Source: Alphaproteobacteria bacterium
GTDB taxonomy: Bacteria > Pseudomonadota > Alphaproteobacteria > Caulobacterales > Maricaulaceae
NCBI GenBank assembly: GCA_016124675.1
Contig: WGNG01000013.1
Location: forward strand, 1-53,742
Length of the DNA: 53,742 nucleotides
Reading direction: 5' to 3'
Part shown: positions 35,109 to 42,433 of the stretch, one piece after another
How positions within the stretch are numbered: the first letter of the stretch is position 1
Layout: each line of letters opens with the position of its first letter
The notes under the pieces: model-generated
The model's input: the letters and a program-made list of their open reading frames with translations, nothing else
What the model was told of the DNA's origin: nothing
Databases searched by the model: none
Translations under genes and position numbers: made by a program

Positions 35109-35295
35109 CGGTGAAGGAGATCGCGACGTCCGGGAAAACGCAGATCTGACTGAAGGGGCCAATCGGCGACCGCACCCCCCTTCGCACGCGCAGCATGCCC
35201 TTCGCACCGGCCCGCGCGGTTGCCAAACGCGCGCCTTACGGCTACCTCGCCCGCGCAAACGCCTTGCGGGGCAAGAGGAAACGTACGGACAATCC

Positions 35296-36525
35296 ATGTC
35301 GAACGGACAGTCGCGCTTTCATGTGCCCACGCCGCCCTTTCGTCCCGGGGATGCGCCCGATTTCAGCTATCTGAACCTGCCCAAGGCGGGGACAGCCAGG
35401 CGCCCCGATGCGCTGGCGTCCTGGCGCGAGACGGTTGATCTGGCCACCGGGCTCGTTGGCGTGCTGGACCATAACCACCAGGCGGTGGGCGACTGGGACC
35501 CCAGGCTGAGCCCGGAGCTGATGCGCGAGGGCCTGTCGCACATGGTGCTGACGCGCATCTATGACGAGCGCATGCTCAAGCTCCAGCGTCAGGGCAAGAT
35601 GAGCTTCTACATGAAGTCGGCCGGCGAGGAGGCTGTCGCGGTGGCCGCCGCCATGGCCCTGCGCCCCACTGACATGGTCTTCCCCAGCTATCGCCAGCAG
35701 GGGATATTGTTCGCGCGCGGGCGCAATATCGTGGACATGATGTGCCACTGCATTTCCAACAGCCGCGACAATCTGAAAGGACGCCAGCTGCCGGTGCACT
35801 ATGCGTGGGCGGAAGGGCATTTCTTCACCGTGTCAGGCAATCTGGGCACGCAGTTTCCCCAGGCCGTCGGCTATGCCATGGCCTGCGCCTACAAGGGCGA
35901 GGACCGGATTGCGGCGAGCTGGATCGGCGACGGCACCACGGCCGAGGGCGATTTTCATGGCGCGCTGACGCTGGCGTCCACCTATCGCGCGCCGGTGATC
36001 CTGAATGTGGTCAATAACCAGTGGGCCATTTCCAGCCACCAGAATATCGCGCTGGGCGACGCGCCGACCTTCGCCGCCAAGGGGCTCGGCTATGGGCTCG
36101 CCTCGCTGCGCGTGGACGGCAATGACTTCCTGGCGGTGTATGCGGCCACCCAGTGGGCGGCCGAGCGCGCGCGCAAGGGCGGCGGGGCGACCCTGCTGGA
36201 ATTGTTCACCTATCGCGCCGACGCGCACTCCACCTCCGACGACCCGTCGAAGTACCGGCCCAAGACCGAAGCCGGCCTCTGGCCGCTGGGCGATCCGGTC
36301 GAGCGGCTCAAGCAGCACCTGATCGGGCGGGGCGAGTGGGACGAGACCCGCCACGACACGCTGGTGGAGGCCATGACCACGCTGGTAGTGCGATCCTATA
36401 AGGAGGCCGAAAGCCACGGCACGCTGCATGACGGCCCGCTCTCGCCCACTGAAAGCATTTTCGAGGACGTGTATGCGCGCCCGGACTGGCGTCTGCGCCG
36501 CCAGCGCCAGGATCTGGGGGTTTAG
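35296..36525 (+). CDS. bkdA1: Branched-chain 2-oxoacid dehydrogenase E1 alpha subunit
   Basis: 409 residues. E1 alpha of the thiamin-PP-dependent complex that oxidatively decarboxylates the keto acids of Val, Leu and Ile. The TPP motif is GDGTTAEGDFHGALTLA...VVNNQWAIS (GDG-x27-NN). Other blocks: SFYMKSAGEEAVAVA, FPSYRQQG, and the phospho-loop-like YRADAHSTSDDPSKYR. The N-terminal extension (about 60 residues) and size fit the bacterial BkdA1 type better than pyruvate E1. ATG 35296 gives MSNGQSRFHVPTPP; AGAGGAA lies rather far upstream (about 17 bases). First gene of the bkd operon. Confidence 0.93.
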   Translation: MSNGQSRFHVPTPPFRPGDAPDFSYLNLPKAGTARRPDALASWRETVDLATGLVGVLDHNHQAVGDWDPRLSPELMREGLSHMVLTRIYDERMLKLQRQGKMSFYMKSAGEEAVAVAAAMALRPTDMVFPSYRQQGILFARGRNIVDMMCHCISNSRDNLKGRQLPVHYAWAEGHFFTVSGNLGTQFPQAVGYAMACAYKGEDRIAASWIGDGTTAEGDFHGALTLASTYRAPVILNVVNNQWAISSHQNIALGDAPTFAAKGLGYGLASLRVDGNDFLAVYAATQWAAERARKGGGATLLELFTYRADAHSTSDDPSKYRPKTEAGLWPLGDPVERLKQHLIGRGEWDETRHDTLVEAMTTLVVRSYKEAESHGTLHDGPLSPTESIFEDVYARPDWRLRRQRQDLGV

Positions 36526-36556
36526 CGATGGCGCGGCTGCAATTTGAATGTCAGGC

Positions 36557-36619
36557 GCCTCACCCCTCCCGGCCCGGCGCTGCGCGCCGGCCCACCCTCC
36601 CCATCAAGGGGAGGGAAAG
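36557..36619. repeat. Family B element, half-length copy B2 inside the bkd operon
   Basis: GCCTCACCCCTCCCGGCCCG, a GGCGCTGCGCGCC hairpin and CCCTCCCCATCAAGGGGAGGG at the right end. It matches only the right half of the full B element. It lies between bkdA1 and bkdA2, so it is transcribed within the operon mRNA. Confidence 0.7.
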
Positions 36620-36659
36620 CGGCAGCGGCTTTCTCCCCGCCCATGACAGGACCTGACCC

Positions 36660-37673
36660 ATGCCGGCGATGAACATCATTCAGGCGCTGAACTCGGCGAT
36701 GGACGTGCTGCTGGACGGCGATCCGGACGTCGTCATCTTCGGCGAGGATGCAGGCTATTTCGGCGGCGTGTTCAAGGCGACCGACGGGCTGCAGGCCAAG
36801 TATGGGCTCGACCGCGTGTTTGATGCGCCCATCAACGAGGCGGCGATCGCGGCCATGGCCATCGGCATGGCGGCGCGGGGGCTGAAGCCCATCGCGGAGA
36901 TCCAGTTCGCCGACTATATCTTCCCGGCCATTGACCAGATCGTGTCGGAGATGAGCCGTATCCGCTACCGCTCGGCGGGCCAGTTCACCGCCGGATGCGT
37001 CATCCGCAGCCCGTGGGGCGGCGGCATTCGCGGCGGCCAGACCCATTCCATGAGCCCGGAAGCCTTTTTCACCCATGTGCCGGGCCTGCAGGTGGTGGTG
37101 CCGTCCAACCCCTATGACGCCAAGGGCATGCTGATCGCGGCGGTGGAAAGCGGCGATCCGGTGATCTTCTTTGAACCCAAGCGCATCTATAATGGCCCGT
37201 TCGATGGCGTGCCCGACAAGCCGCTCTCCTCCTGGGCGCGCCATCCCAAGGGCGAGGTGCCGCAAGGGCGCTACACGGTGGAGCTGGGCAAGGCCGAACT
37301 GGTGCGCGAGGGGTCGGCCTGCACCCTCATCACCTATGGCACGCTGGTGCATGTGGCCGAGGCCGCGGCCGAGCATTGCGGCATTGATGTGGAAATCATC
37401 GATCTCAAGTCGCTGGTGCCTTACGATATCGAGACCATCGCAGCCTCGGTGAACAAGACCGGCCGGGTGGTGGTCGCCCAGGAGGCGCCGCGTACATCGG
37501 GCTTTGCCGCCGAGCTGGCCGCCCAGATCCAGGAAGAGTGCTTCTATGCGCTGGAAGCGCCGATCTTCCGCCTGACCGGATGGGACACCCCCTATCCCCA
37601 CGCCCATGAATGGGCCTATTTCCCGACGCGCGACCGCATGATCCGCGCGCTGAAAACCGTCACGGAGGCCTGA
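36660..37673 (+). CDS. bkdA2: Branched-chain 2-oxoacid dehydrogenase E1 beta subunit
   Basis: 337 residues. Transketolase pyrimidine-binding fold with GEDAGYFGGVFKATDGL, VFDAPINEAAIAAMAIGMA (catalytic Glu of the TPP site), AEIQFADYIFPAIDQI and the C-terminal domain (EVIDLKSLVPYD-like IIDLKSLVPYDIETI, QEAPRTSGFAAELA). Together with E1 alpha it forms the heterotetrameric decarboxylase. Starts at ATG 36660 (alternative ATG 36669). It is separated from bkdA1 by family B copy B2 and is followed after 4 bases by bkdB. Confidence 0.94.
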   Translation: MPAMNIIQALNSAMDVLLDGDPDVVIFGEDAGYFGGVFKATDGLQAKYGLDRVFDAPINEAAIAAMAIGMAARGLKPIAEIQFADYIFPAIDQIVSEMSRIRYRSAGQFTAGCVIRSPWGGGIRGGQTHSMSPEAFFTHVPGLQVVVPSNPYDAKGMLIAAVESGDPVIFFEPKRIYNGPFDGVPDKPLSSWARHPKGEVPQGRYTVELGKAELVREGSACTLITYGTLVHVAEAAAEHCGIDVEIIDLKSLVPYDIETIAASVNKTGRVVVAQEAPRTSGFAAELAAQIQEECFYALEAPIFRLTGWDTPYPHAHEWAYFPTRDRMIRALKTVTEA

Positions 37674-37677
37674 AGCC

Positions 37678-39057
37678 ATGGCCGAATACACCTACAAGCT
37701 TCCCGATGTCGGCGAGGGCGTGGTCGAGGCCGAGATCGTCGAATGGCACGTCAGGGAAGGCGACCAGGTCGTCGAGGACCAACACATACTGGATGTCATG
37801 ACCGACAAGGCCACAGTGGAAATCCCCTGCGCGGTCAATGGCGTGGTCAAGACAATCGTCGGCGAGCCCGGCGAGGTGCTGGCCGTGGGCACGGTCATCC
37901 TTGTGATCGAGATCGACGGAACGGCGCCGACGCAAGAGGCGGCGCCCAAGCCGGCCAAGGATGAGGCCAAAGCGGATTCTTCTCCTCCCCCGCCTGCGGG
38001 GGAGGTGTCCGCGAAGCGGACGGAGGGGGCAAGCGCCGCTTCCGAAAAACCCGACGCGCCCAAACCGTCCGCTCCCCCCTCCGTCCCGGGTCAAGCCCGG
38101 GACACCTCCCCCGCAAGCGGGGGAGGAAAGGGTGCTGCGCCGGCCCCCGCTGCCCCCTCACGCCCCTCGGGCGAGCGTGCGCTGGCCAGCCCCGCCGTGC
38201 GCCAGCGTGCGCTGGAGGCGGGTATCGATCTGTCCGCCGTGCCGGGCTCCGGCCCCGCAGGCCGTGTGACCCATGACGATCTGGACGATTTCATCGCCTC
38301 GGGTGGGCGCCTGGCCTCGCGGTCCGGCGCGGCCAGCGCGGGCCGTGCGCCGCGCACCGGCGTGGAGACGATCAAGATCATCGGCCTGCGCCGGAAAATC
38401 GCCGAGAACATGGCGCTGGCCAAGCGCACCATCCCCCACATCGCCTATGTGGAGGAGATCGACCTGACGGCGCTCGAAGATTTGCGCGCCCATCTCAACG
38501 CCAATCGCAAGGAGGGGCGCGAGAAGCTGACCATCATCCCCTTCCTGGTCACGGCGCTGACCAAGGCCGTGGTGGACGTGCCCCAGGCCAACGCCCATTA
38601 CGACACCGAGAGCGCGGTGCTGACCCAGTATGAGGGCGTGCATTGCGGCATCGCGGCGGCCACGCCCAAGGGCCTGATGGTGCCGGTGATCCGCCACGCC
38701 GAGGCGCTGGACATCTGGCAGATCGCCGCCGAGGTCAAACGCCTGGCCGAGGCGGCGCGCACCGGCAAGGCGACGAAGGAGGAGCTGACCGGCTCCACGA
38801 TCACCATCACCTCGCTGGGCGCCATGGGCGGCATCGTCACCACGCCGGTGATCAACCATCCCGAGACGGCGATCATCGGCGTCAACAAGCTGCAGGTCCT
38901 GCCGCGCTATAACGCGGACGGCCAGATCGTCCCGCGCAAGATCATGAACCTCTCCTCCAGCTTCGATCACCGCATCGTCGACGGCTATGAAGCGGCACGC
39001 CTGATCCAGGCGGTGAAGGCCTATCTGGAGCACCCGGCGACGCTGTTCATGGAGTAG
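37678..39057 (+). CDS. bkdB: Branched-chain 2-oxoacid dehydrogenase E2 (dihydrolipoyl acyltransferase)
   Basis: 459 residues. One lipoyl domain (residues 1-80, lipoylated K44 in MTDKATVEIP), a long linker (about 81-168), a subunit-binding domain (SPAVRQRALEAGIDLSAVPG...GRVTHDDLDDFI, about 171-210) and the catalytic acyltransferase domain ending in SSSFDHRIVDGYEAARLI with the His and Asp of the active site. It passes the branched acyl group to CoA. Odd: residues about 102-150 of the linker (for example PPPPAGEVSAKRTEGASA, PSVPGQARDTSPASGGG) are encoded by a family D palindromic element read in frame. GGAGG at the end of bkdA2 serves as ribosome site. Confidence 0.95.
   Translation: MAEYTYKLPDVGEGVVEAEIVEWHVREGDQVVEDQHILDVMTDKATVEIPCAVNGVVKTIVGEPGEVLAVGTVILVIEIDGTAPTQEAAPKPAKDEAKADSSPPPPAGEVSAKRTEGASAASEKPDAPKPSAPPSVPGQARDTSPASGGGKGAAPAPAAPSRPSGERALASPAVRQRALEAGIDLSAVPGSGPAGRVTHDDLDDFIASGGRLASRSGAASAGRAPRTGVETIKIIGLRRKIAENMALAKRTIPHIAYVEEIDLTALEDLRAHLNANRKEGREKLTIIPFLVTALTKAVVDVPQANAHYDTESAVLTQYEGVHCGIAAATPKGLMVPVIRHAEALDIWQIAAEVKRLAEAARTGKATKEELTGSTITITSLGAMGGIVTTPVINHPETAIIGVNKLQVLPRYNADGQIVPRKIMNLSSSFDHRIVDGYEAARLIQAVKAYLEHPATLFME
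37982..38129. repeat. Family D palindromic element embedded in frame in bkdB
   Basis: About 148 bases. The left part has CCTCCCCCGCCTGCGGGGGAGG and GTCCGCGAAGCGGAC hairpins (each an arm-loop-arm run); the right part has GTCCCGGGTCAAGCCCGGGAC and CCTCCCCCGCAAGCGGGGGAGG. The two halves are also inverted relative to each other (GGGGGAGGTGTCC... against ...GGACACCTCCCCC). The structure is that of an intergenic repeat, but the reading frame passes through it with no stop. Confidence 0.8.
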
Positions 39058-39092
39058 GGGGGCATCGCCTCGTCCTGCAATGGACGGCGCCG

Positions 39093-39250
39093 CACCCCTC
39101 ACCTTACCTCTCCCCTCTTAAGAGGGGAGAGGAGGCTTTGACGCTGCGCTTCTTTCAGGAAAAGCAAGCGCCTGGCCTCACCGATGTAATGTGCAGCGCG
39201 GAGGCCCCCTCTCCCCCATGACGATGGGGGAGAGGTAAGGAGAGGGGGTG
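39093..39250. repeat. Family C palindromic element, copy C2
   Basis: Same architecture as C1: CACCCCTCACCTTACCTCTC at the left, GAGAGGTAAGGAGAGGGGGTG at the right in inverted form, hairpins CTCTCCCCTCTTAAGAGGGGAGAG (arms of 11) and CTCCCCCATGACGATGGGGGAG, and the shared GGCTTTGACGC stretch after the first hairpin. It lies in the bkd operon between bkdB and the small lipoprotein gene. Confidence 0.75.
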
Positions 39251-39337
39251 CGGGCAATCATTGCGCCCCTCCCTTCCCCTTTGCCCCGCCAGCCATCATG
39301 ATCAGCCAGCGTCAGGTTGATTTGCGGAGACCCCCCC

Positions 39338-39601
39338 ATGCGTATCGCGCTCGCCGTTATCGTGATCCTGCTGGCGCTGACCGGCTGCGCCGAGCCTGTG
39401 GCGGGCGGGGTGCAGGCGGGGGCGCCGGGGTTTTTGTATGGGCTGGCCCATGGCTTCCTTCTGCCCTTCACCTTCATCGCCGGGTTTTTCATGGAGGTGG
39501 CGGTCTACGCCTCGCCCAATAATGGCTGGCCCTATGATCTGGGCTTCCTGATCGGGGTGACGGTGTTCTTCAGCGGCTCGGCCGGGTCGGCGCGGCGGTA
39601 G
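39338..39601 (+). CDS. Small lipoprotein-like membrane protein within the bkd operon
   Basis: 87 residues. N-terminal lipoprotein signal: MRIALAVIVILLALTGCAEP, with lipobox LTGC at residues 14-17. A second hydrophobic stretch (GLAHGFLLPFTFIAGFFMEVAVYA) and a third (LGFLIGVTVFFSGSAG) follow, so it would be anchored by lipid and two helices. GGAGA lies seven bases before ATG 39338. The pattern (FLYGLAHGFLLPF..FI..FF....YA.PNNGW.YD.GF.IG) is one I associate with small conserved membrane proteins of unknown role. Placed between E2 and E3 genes. Confidence 0.72.
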   Translation: MRIALAVIVILLALTGCAEPVAGGVQAGAPGFLYGLAHGFLLPFTFIAGFFMEVAVYASPNNGWPYDLGFLIGVTVFFSGSAGSARR

Positions 39602-39682
39602 GGGCACCGCTGCCGGGTTCCCCTTTGGGCGTGAAGCGGCTAGATCGGGCGCGATATCCTCTGAAGCCAAAAGGACGCCCCC

Positions 39683-41110
39683 ATGTCTGAGCGCAAAACC
39701 CGCAAATGCCAGGTTCTCGTTGTGGGCGGCGGGCCGGGGGGATACCCGGCTGCGATCCGGGCGGGTCAGCTGGGGCTGGACACGGTGATCGTGGACAAGG
39801 CGGGGCTGGGCGGCACATGCCTTAATCGCGGCTGCATCCCGTCGAAAGCCTTCATCCACGCCGCGTCGAAATTCGAGGAGATGCGCCATCTGGCGGAGAA
39901 GTCCGATATGGGCCTGTCGCTCAGCGCCGCGCCGCAGCTGGACATGGCGGGACTGACGGCCTGGAAGGATGGCATCGTCAACAAGCTGACCCGGGGCGTG
40001 GGCCAGCTTCTCAAAGCCGCCAGGGTGGACGCGGTCAATGGCTGGGCGGTGTTCCGCAACGCCAAGACCTGCGTCGTGGCGCTGGCCGATGGCGGCGAGC
40101 TGGAGATCACGGCCGAGCATGTGATCCTGGCCACGGGGTCCAAGGAAACCGAGCTGCCCTTCATGAAGTTTGGCGGCGCGGTGATCGGATCGACCCAGGC
40201 GCTGGAGCTGACCGAGCTGCCGGAAAAACTGGTGGTGGTCGGCGGCGGCTATATCGGGCTGGAGCTCGGGATCGCGTTCCGCAAGCTCGGCAGTGCGGTG
40301 ACGGTGGTGGAGGCGCTCGACCGCATCGTGCCGCTGTATGACGGCGAGCTGACGCGTCCGGTCACGATGTGGCTGAAGAAGAACAAGGTCGATCTCCACC
40401 TCAAATCCAAGGCCAGGGGCGTGGTGGAAGAGGGCGGGAAGACCTTCCTGGAGTTCCAGACCGATCAGGGTGAGACCCAGCGCGTCGAGGCGGACAAAAT
40501 CCTGGTGTCCGTGGGGCGCAAGCCGGTCACGGATGGCTGGGGCCTGGAAACCATGGGCGTCGACATGGACGGGCCGTTTGTGAAGATCGACGACCAGTGC
40601 CGCACCGCCATGCGCGGCGTCTACGCCATCGGTGATCTGACCGGCGAGCCGCTGCTGGCCCACAAGGCGACCGCGCAGGGCGAGGCCGTGGCCGAGATCA
40701 TTGCCGGCCACAAGCGCCGCTTTGACCCCGTGGCCATCGCGGCGGTGTGCTTTACCGAGCCCGAACTGGTGGGCGCCGGACTGACGCCGGACGAGGCGAA
40801 GGCCAGGGGCGAAGAGGTGATCACCGGCAAATTCCCGCTGGCCGCCTCGGGCCGGGCGCTGACCATGGAGGGCGGGGCCGATGGCGGCTTCGTGCGCATC
40901 ACCGCGCGCAAGAGTGATCATGTGATCCTGGGCATCCATGCCGTGGGCAAGCATGTCAGCGAGCTGTCAGGCGAGTTCGCCCTGGCGCTGGAGATGGGCG
41001 CGCGCCTGGAAGACATCGCCGGCACGATCCACGTCCACCCGACGCTGACCGAAGCCTTCGCCGAAAGCGCGCTGGCGGCGCTGGGTCACCCGATCCACAT
41101 TTCGGCCTGA
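39683..41110 (+). CDS. lpd: Dihydrolipoyl dehydrogenase (E3)
   Basis: 475 residues. FAD Rossmann motif VLVVGGGPGGYPAAIRAGQ at 11-29, redox-active disulfide C46/C51 in GGTCLNRGCIPSK, NAD-binding VVGGGYIGLELGIAFRKLG, second FAD motif YAIGDLTGEPLLAHKA, and the catalytic His-Glu in IHVHPTLTEAFAE near the C-terminus. It reoxidises the lipoyl group of BkdB and yields NADH. It closes the bkd operon. The name lpdV would also be fitting. Confidence 0.95.
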   Translation: MSERKTRKCQVLVVGGGPGGYPAAIRAGQLGLDTVIVDKAGLGGTCLNRGCIPSKAFIHAASKFEEMRHLAEKSDMGLSLSAAPQLDMAGLTAWKDGIVNKLTRGVGQLLKAARVDAVNGWAVFRNAKTCVVALADGGELEITAEHVILATGSKETELPFMKFGGAVIGSTQALELTELPEKLVVVGGGYIGLELGIAFRKLGSAVTVVEALDRIVPLYDGELTRPVTMWLKKNKVDLHLKSKARGVVEEGGKTFLEFQTDQGETQRVEADKILVSVGRKPVTDGWGLETMGVDMDGPFVKIDDQCRTAMRGVYAIGDLTGEPLLAHKATAQGEAVAEIIAGHKRRFDPVAIAAVCFTEPELVGAGLTPDEAKARGEEVITGKFPLAASGRALTMEGGADGGFVRITARKSDHVILGIHAVGKHVSELSGEFALALEMGARLEDIAGTIHVHPTLTEAFAESALAALGHPIHISA

Positions 41111-41423
41111 CGGGCGGGTGGGCCGGTTTTAAGCCCTTTTCTGGATGGGAGGAAATGGCCGTTTGCGTCCCGCGCATGGACGCCACCGCCACCGAGGCCG
41201 GCCCCTTGCGCCGCACAGGTCAGCACCGCCTCGCAGGCGCTGGATGCGGACCCCGGTGCGCTGAAGGGCGCGGTGTCCGAGTTGCTGGCTGGCGCATCTC
41301 GGCCCCACGGCGGGCCTTGCGCGTCAGGCACACCCGGCTCACTGGCGGGCGCGGCGCACGCTTGCACGCCAGGGCGCGCACGGGTATACGCCTGCCTCCG
41401 GCCCCAAGGGCCGCACCTCCCCC
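41111..41423. other. Gene-free stretch between lpd and the tRNA
   Basis: 313 bases. I see no convincing CDS: open frames on both strands (up to 93 codons) lack a good start and have Arg/Pro/Ala-rich shadow composition. At 41120-41140 GGGC, a 9-base loop, GCCC and TTTT could be a weak terminator for the bkd operon. A tRNA promoter should lie in the last 60 bases but no clear -35/-10 pair stands out. Confidence 0.4.
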
Positions 41424-41500
41424 GGCGGGGTAGCTCAGCTGGTTAGAGCGCAGGACTCATAATCCTGAGGTCGAGGGTTCGAGTCCCTCCCCCGCTACCA
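41424..41500 (+). tRNA. tRNA with CAU anticodon (elongator Met most likely, Ile2 possible)
   Basis: 77 bases fold as a full cloverleaf: acceptor GGCGGGG/CCCCGCT (G1-U72 wobble), D-arm GCTC..GAGC, anticodon stem CAGGA/TCCTG with loop CTCATAA (CAT at 41458-41460), T-arm GAGGG-TTCGAGT-CCCTC, and an encoded CCA. C27-G43 at the base of the anticodon stem favours elongator tRNA-Met over the lysidine-modified tRNA-Ile2; initiator features (unpaired position 1, three G-C pairs at the anticodon stem) are absent. Its 3' end is followed by an integrase-gene remnant, so it has probably served as an attachment site. Confidence 0.93.
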
Positions 41501-41550
41501 ATCTTTTCAAGTCATTATCTTACTGGCATAATTGCTCCTATCGCCTCGGG

Positions 41551-41574
41551 ACTGTCCCACAAACTGTCCCACAA
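41551..41574 (+). repeat. Tandem 12-base direct repeat between tRNA and integrase remnant
   Basis: ACTGTCCCACAA occurs twice back to back. The position, between a tRNA 3' end and a tyrosine-recombinase gene start, is where integrase arm-type binding sites are expected. Confidence 0.55.
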
Positions 41575-41608
41575 GGGCGAGGAGTGCGGATGCCCTAGAC
41601 GCCGTGTC

Positions 41609-41665
41609 ATGAACCATAATCTGAAGCGCAGGGGGAAGGTGTGGTGGCTCCACAAGGGGGTCCCC
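41609..41665 (+). pseudogene. Truncated tyrosine recombinase (integrase) gene, 5' end only
   Basis: Nineteen codons from ATG 41609: MNHNLKRRGKVWWLHKGVP. This matches the start of tyrosine-type integrases that open with a short arm-binding beta-hairpin of the form L.RRG..WWxRK.VP. Immediately after GVP the DNA turns into a family A repeat and no further integrase sequence is found. The gene lies about 110 bases 3' of the tRNA in the same direction, the usual place for an integrated element. Either the repeat inserted here and the rest was deleted, or excision left a scar. Confidence 0.55.
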
Positions 41666-41666
41666 C

Positions 41667-41712
41667 ATGGAAAACCAGGGGAAAACCGGGGACACACACC
41701 CATTTTCCGCCT
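41667..41712. repeat. Family A element, copy A5
   Basis: Reverse-oriented copy: GGGGAAAACCGGGGACACAC followed by ACCCATTTTCCGCC. It begins directly at the point where the integrase reading frame is lost. Confidence 0.7.
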
Positions 41713-41778
41713 CCAGCCGGGACGCCCCGGGGCTCAATCCTCCCCCATCGTTCCATGCTGGAGGGTCCCGCAAGGCGA

Positions 41779-41859
41779 TCGCAGCCTGTCAAGGACGACC
41801 GGGCTTTGCCCGGTCGCCGCATGGCGGCCGCCCGCAGGGCCGTCCTTGACAGGCTGCGA
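41779..41859. repeat. 81-base nested inverted repeat
   Basis: Outer arms are a perfect 19-base inverted repeat, TCGCAGCCTGTCAAGGACG at 41779-41797 and its complement at 41841-41859. Inside are two more hairpins: ACCGGGC-TTT-GCCCGGT (41798-41814) and GCCGC-ATG-GCGGC (41816-41828). The whole would form a long branched cruciform or RNA hairpin. It lies between family A copies A5 and A6 and may be part of the same composite unit. Confidence 0.8.
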
Positions 41860-41891
41860 CGCTTGCGAAAAACGCCCAGCAAGGAAGAACA

Positions 41892-42020
41892 GGGAGGTGC
41901 GGTCGCATTTTGCGGGGGGCAAAACGGGGACACACGCCTGGTGGCTGACCATCAGTCGGCGCAGCCTTGCCACGCGGGAAACAGGTGTGTGTCCCCGGTT
42001 TTCCCCCGGTTTTCCCGGTA
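41892..42020. repeat. Family A element, copy A6 (long form)
   Basis: Begins with GGGAGGTGCGGTCGCATTTT, also present at the start of copy A1, then GGGGACACACGCC, about 45 bases of spacer, GGTGTGTGTCCCCGG and two CCCCCGGTTTTCCC-type units. Together with A1 it defines a unit of about 130-170 bases. Confidence 0.7.
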
Positions 42021-42028
42021 ATGTCAGG

Positions 42029-42433
42029 CTATGGCAGGCCGCGCCGGACAATATTCGGGCTGGGGATGCAGGGCTGGCCGTTCACCGAGGACGTGAAAGT
42101 GCCGTACTGAACACGGCCGCCAAAACCGGATGACGTGCTGGAAAAGCCATAGCCCTGGTTGGCCCAGCTGGGACAGGGATAGACGCCAGCCGCGCGCGCG
42201 TGCCCGCCATGGGACGGGCTTGGCTGGCTGAAGCGCCGGATGGCGGCGCGCTGACGCTCCAGGCAGGCATTGCTGTATCCGGCAAAGGTCCCGTCCGGGC
42301 GATAGACGGCGCAGAGCGCAAAATCGCCCTGTCCCAGGGCCTGCGCGGACGCCGGGGCGCCGGCGCCCGTGGCGGCGAGCCCGGCGGCGGCGATGGCCAT
42401 CGCCGCGAGGCTGAGAGCGGAATATCGGATCAT
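42029..42433 (-). CDS. Small exported protein, unknown
   Basis: 134 residues from ATG 42433 (AGGAGG eight bases upstream; the longer frame to 42574 is rejected). Signal peptide MIRYSALSLAAMAIAAAGLA, cleaved near ASAQA. The mature part has four or more cysteines (FALCAVYRPDG, NACLERQ, YPCPSW, QPCIPSP) and a Ser/Gly-rich middle (GFSSTSSGFGG). I do not recognise a family; the Cys pattern suggests a disulfide-bonded periplasmic or surface protein. Its end lies nine bases from the family A repeat. Confidence 0.65.
   Translation of the reverse strand: MIRYSALSLAAMAIAAAGLAATGAGAPASAQALGQGDFALCAVYRPDGTFAGYSNACLERQRAAIRRFSQPSPSHGGHARAAGVYPCPSWANQGYGFSSTSSGFGGRVQYGTFTSSVNGQPCIPSPNIVRRGLP

Noticed and set aside
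41086-41433. Open frames of about 92 codons on both strands between lpd and the tRNA
   Set aside because: One runs into the lpd gene and the other into the tRNA; composition is that of shadow frames and there is no convincing ribosome site.
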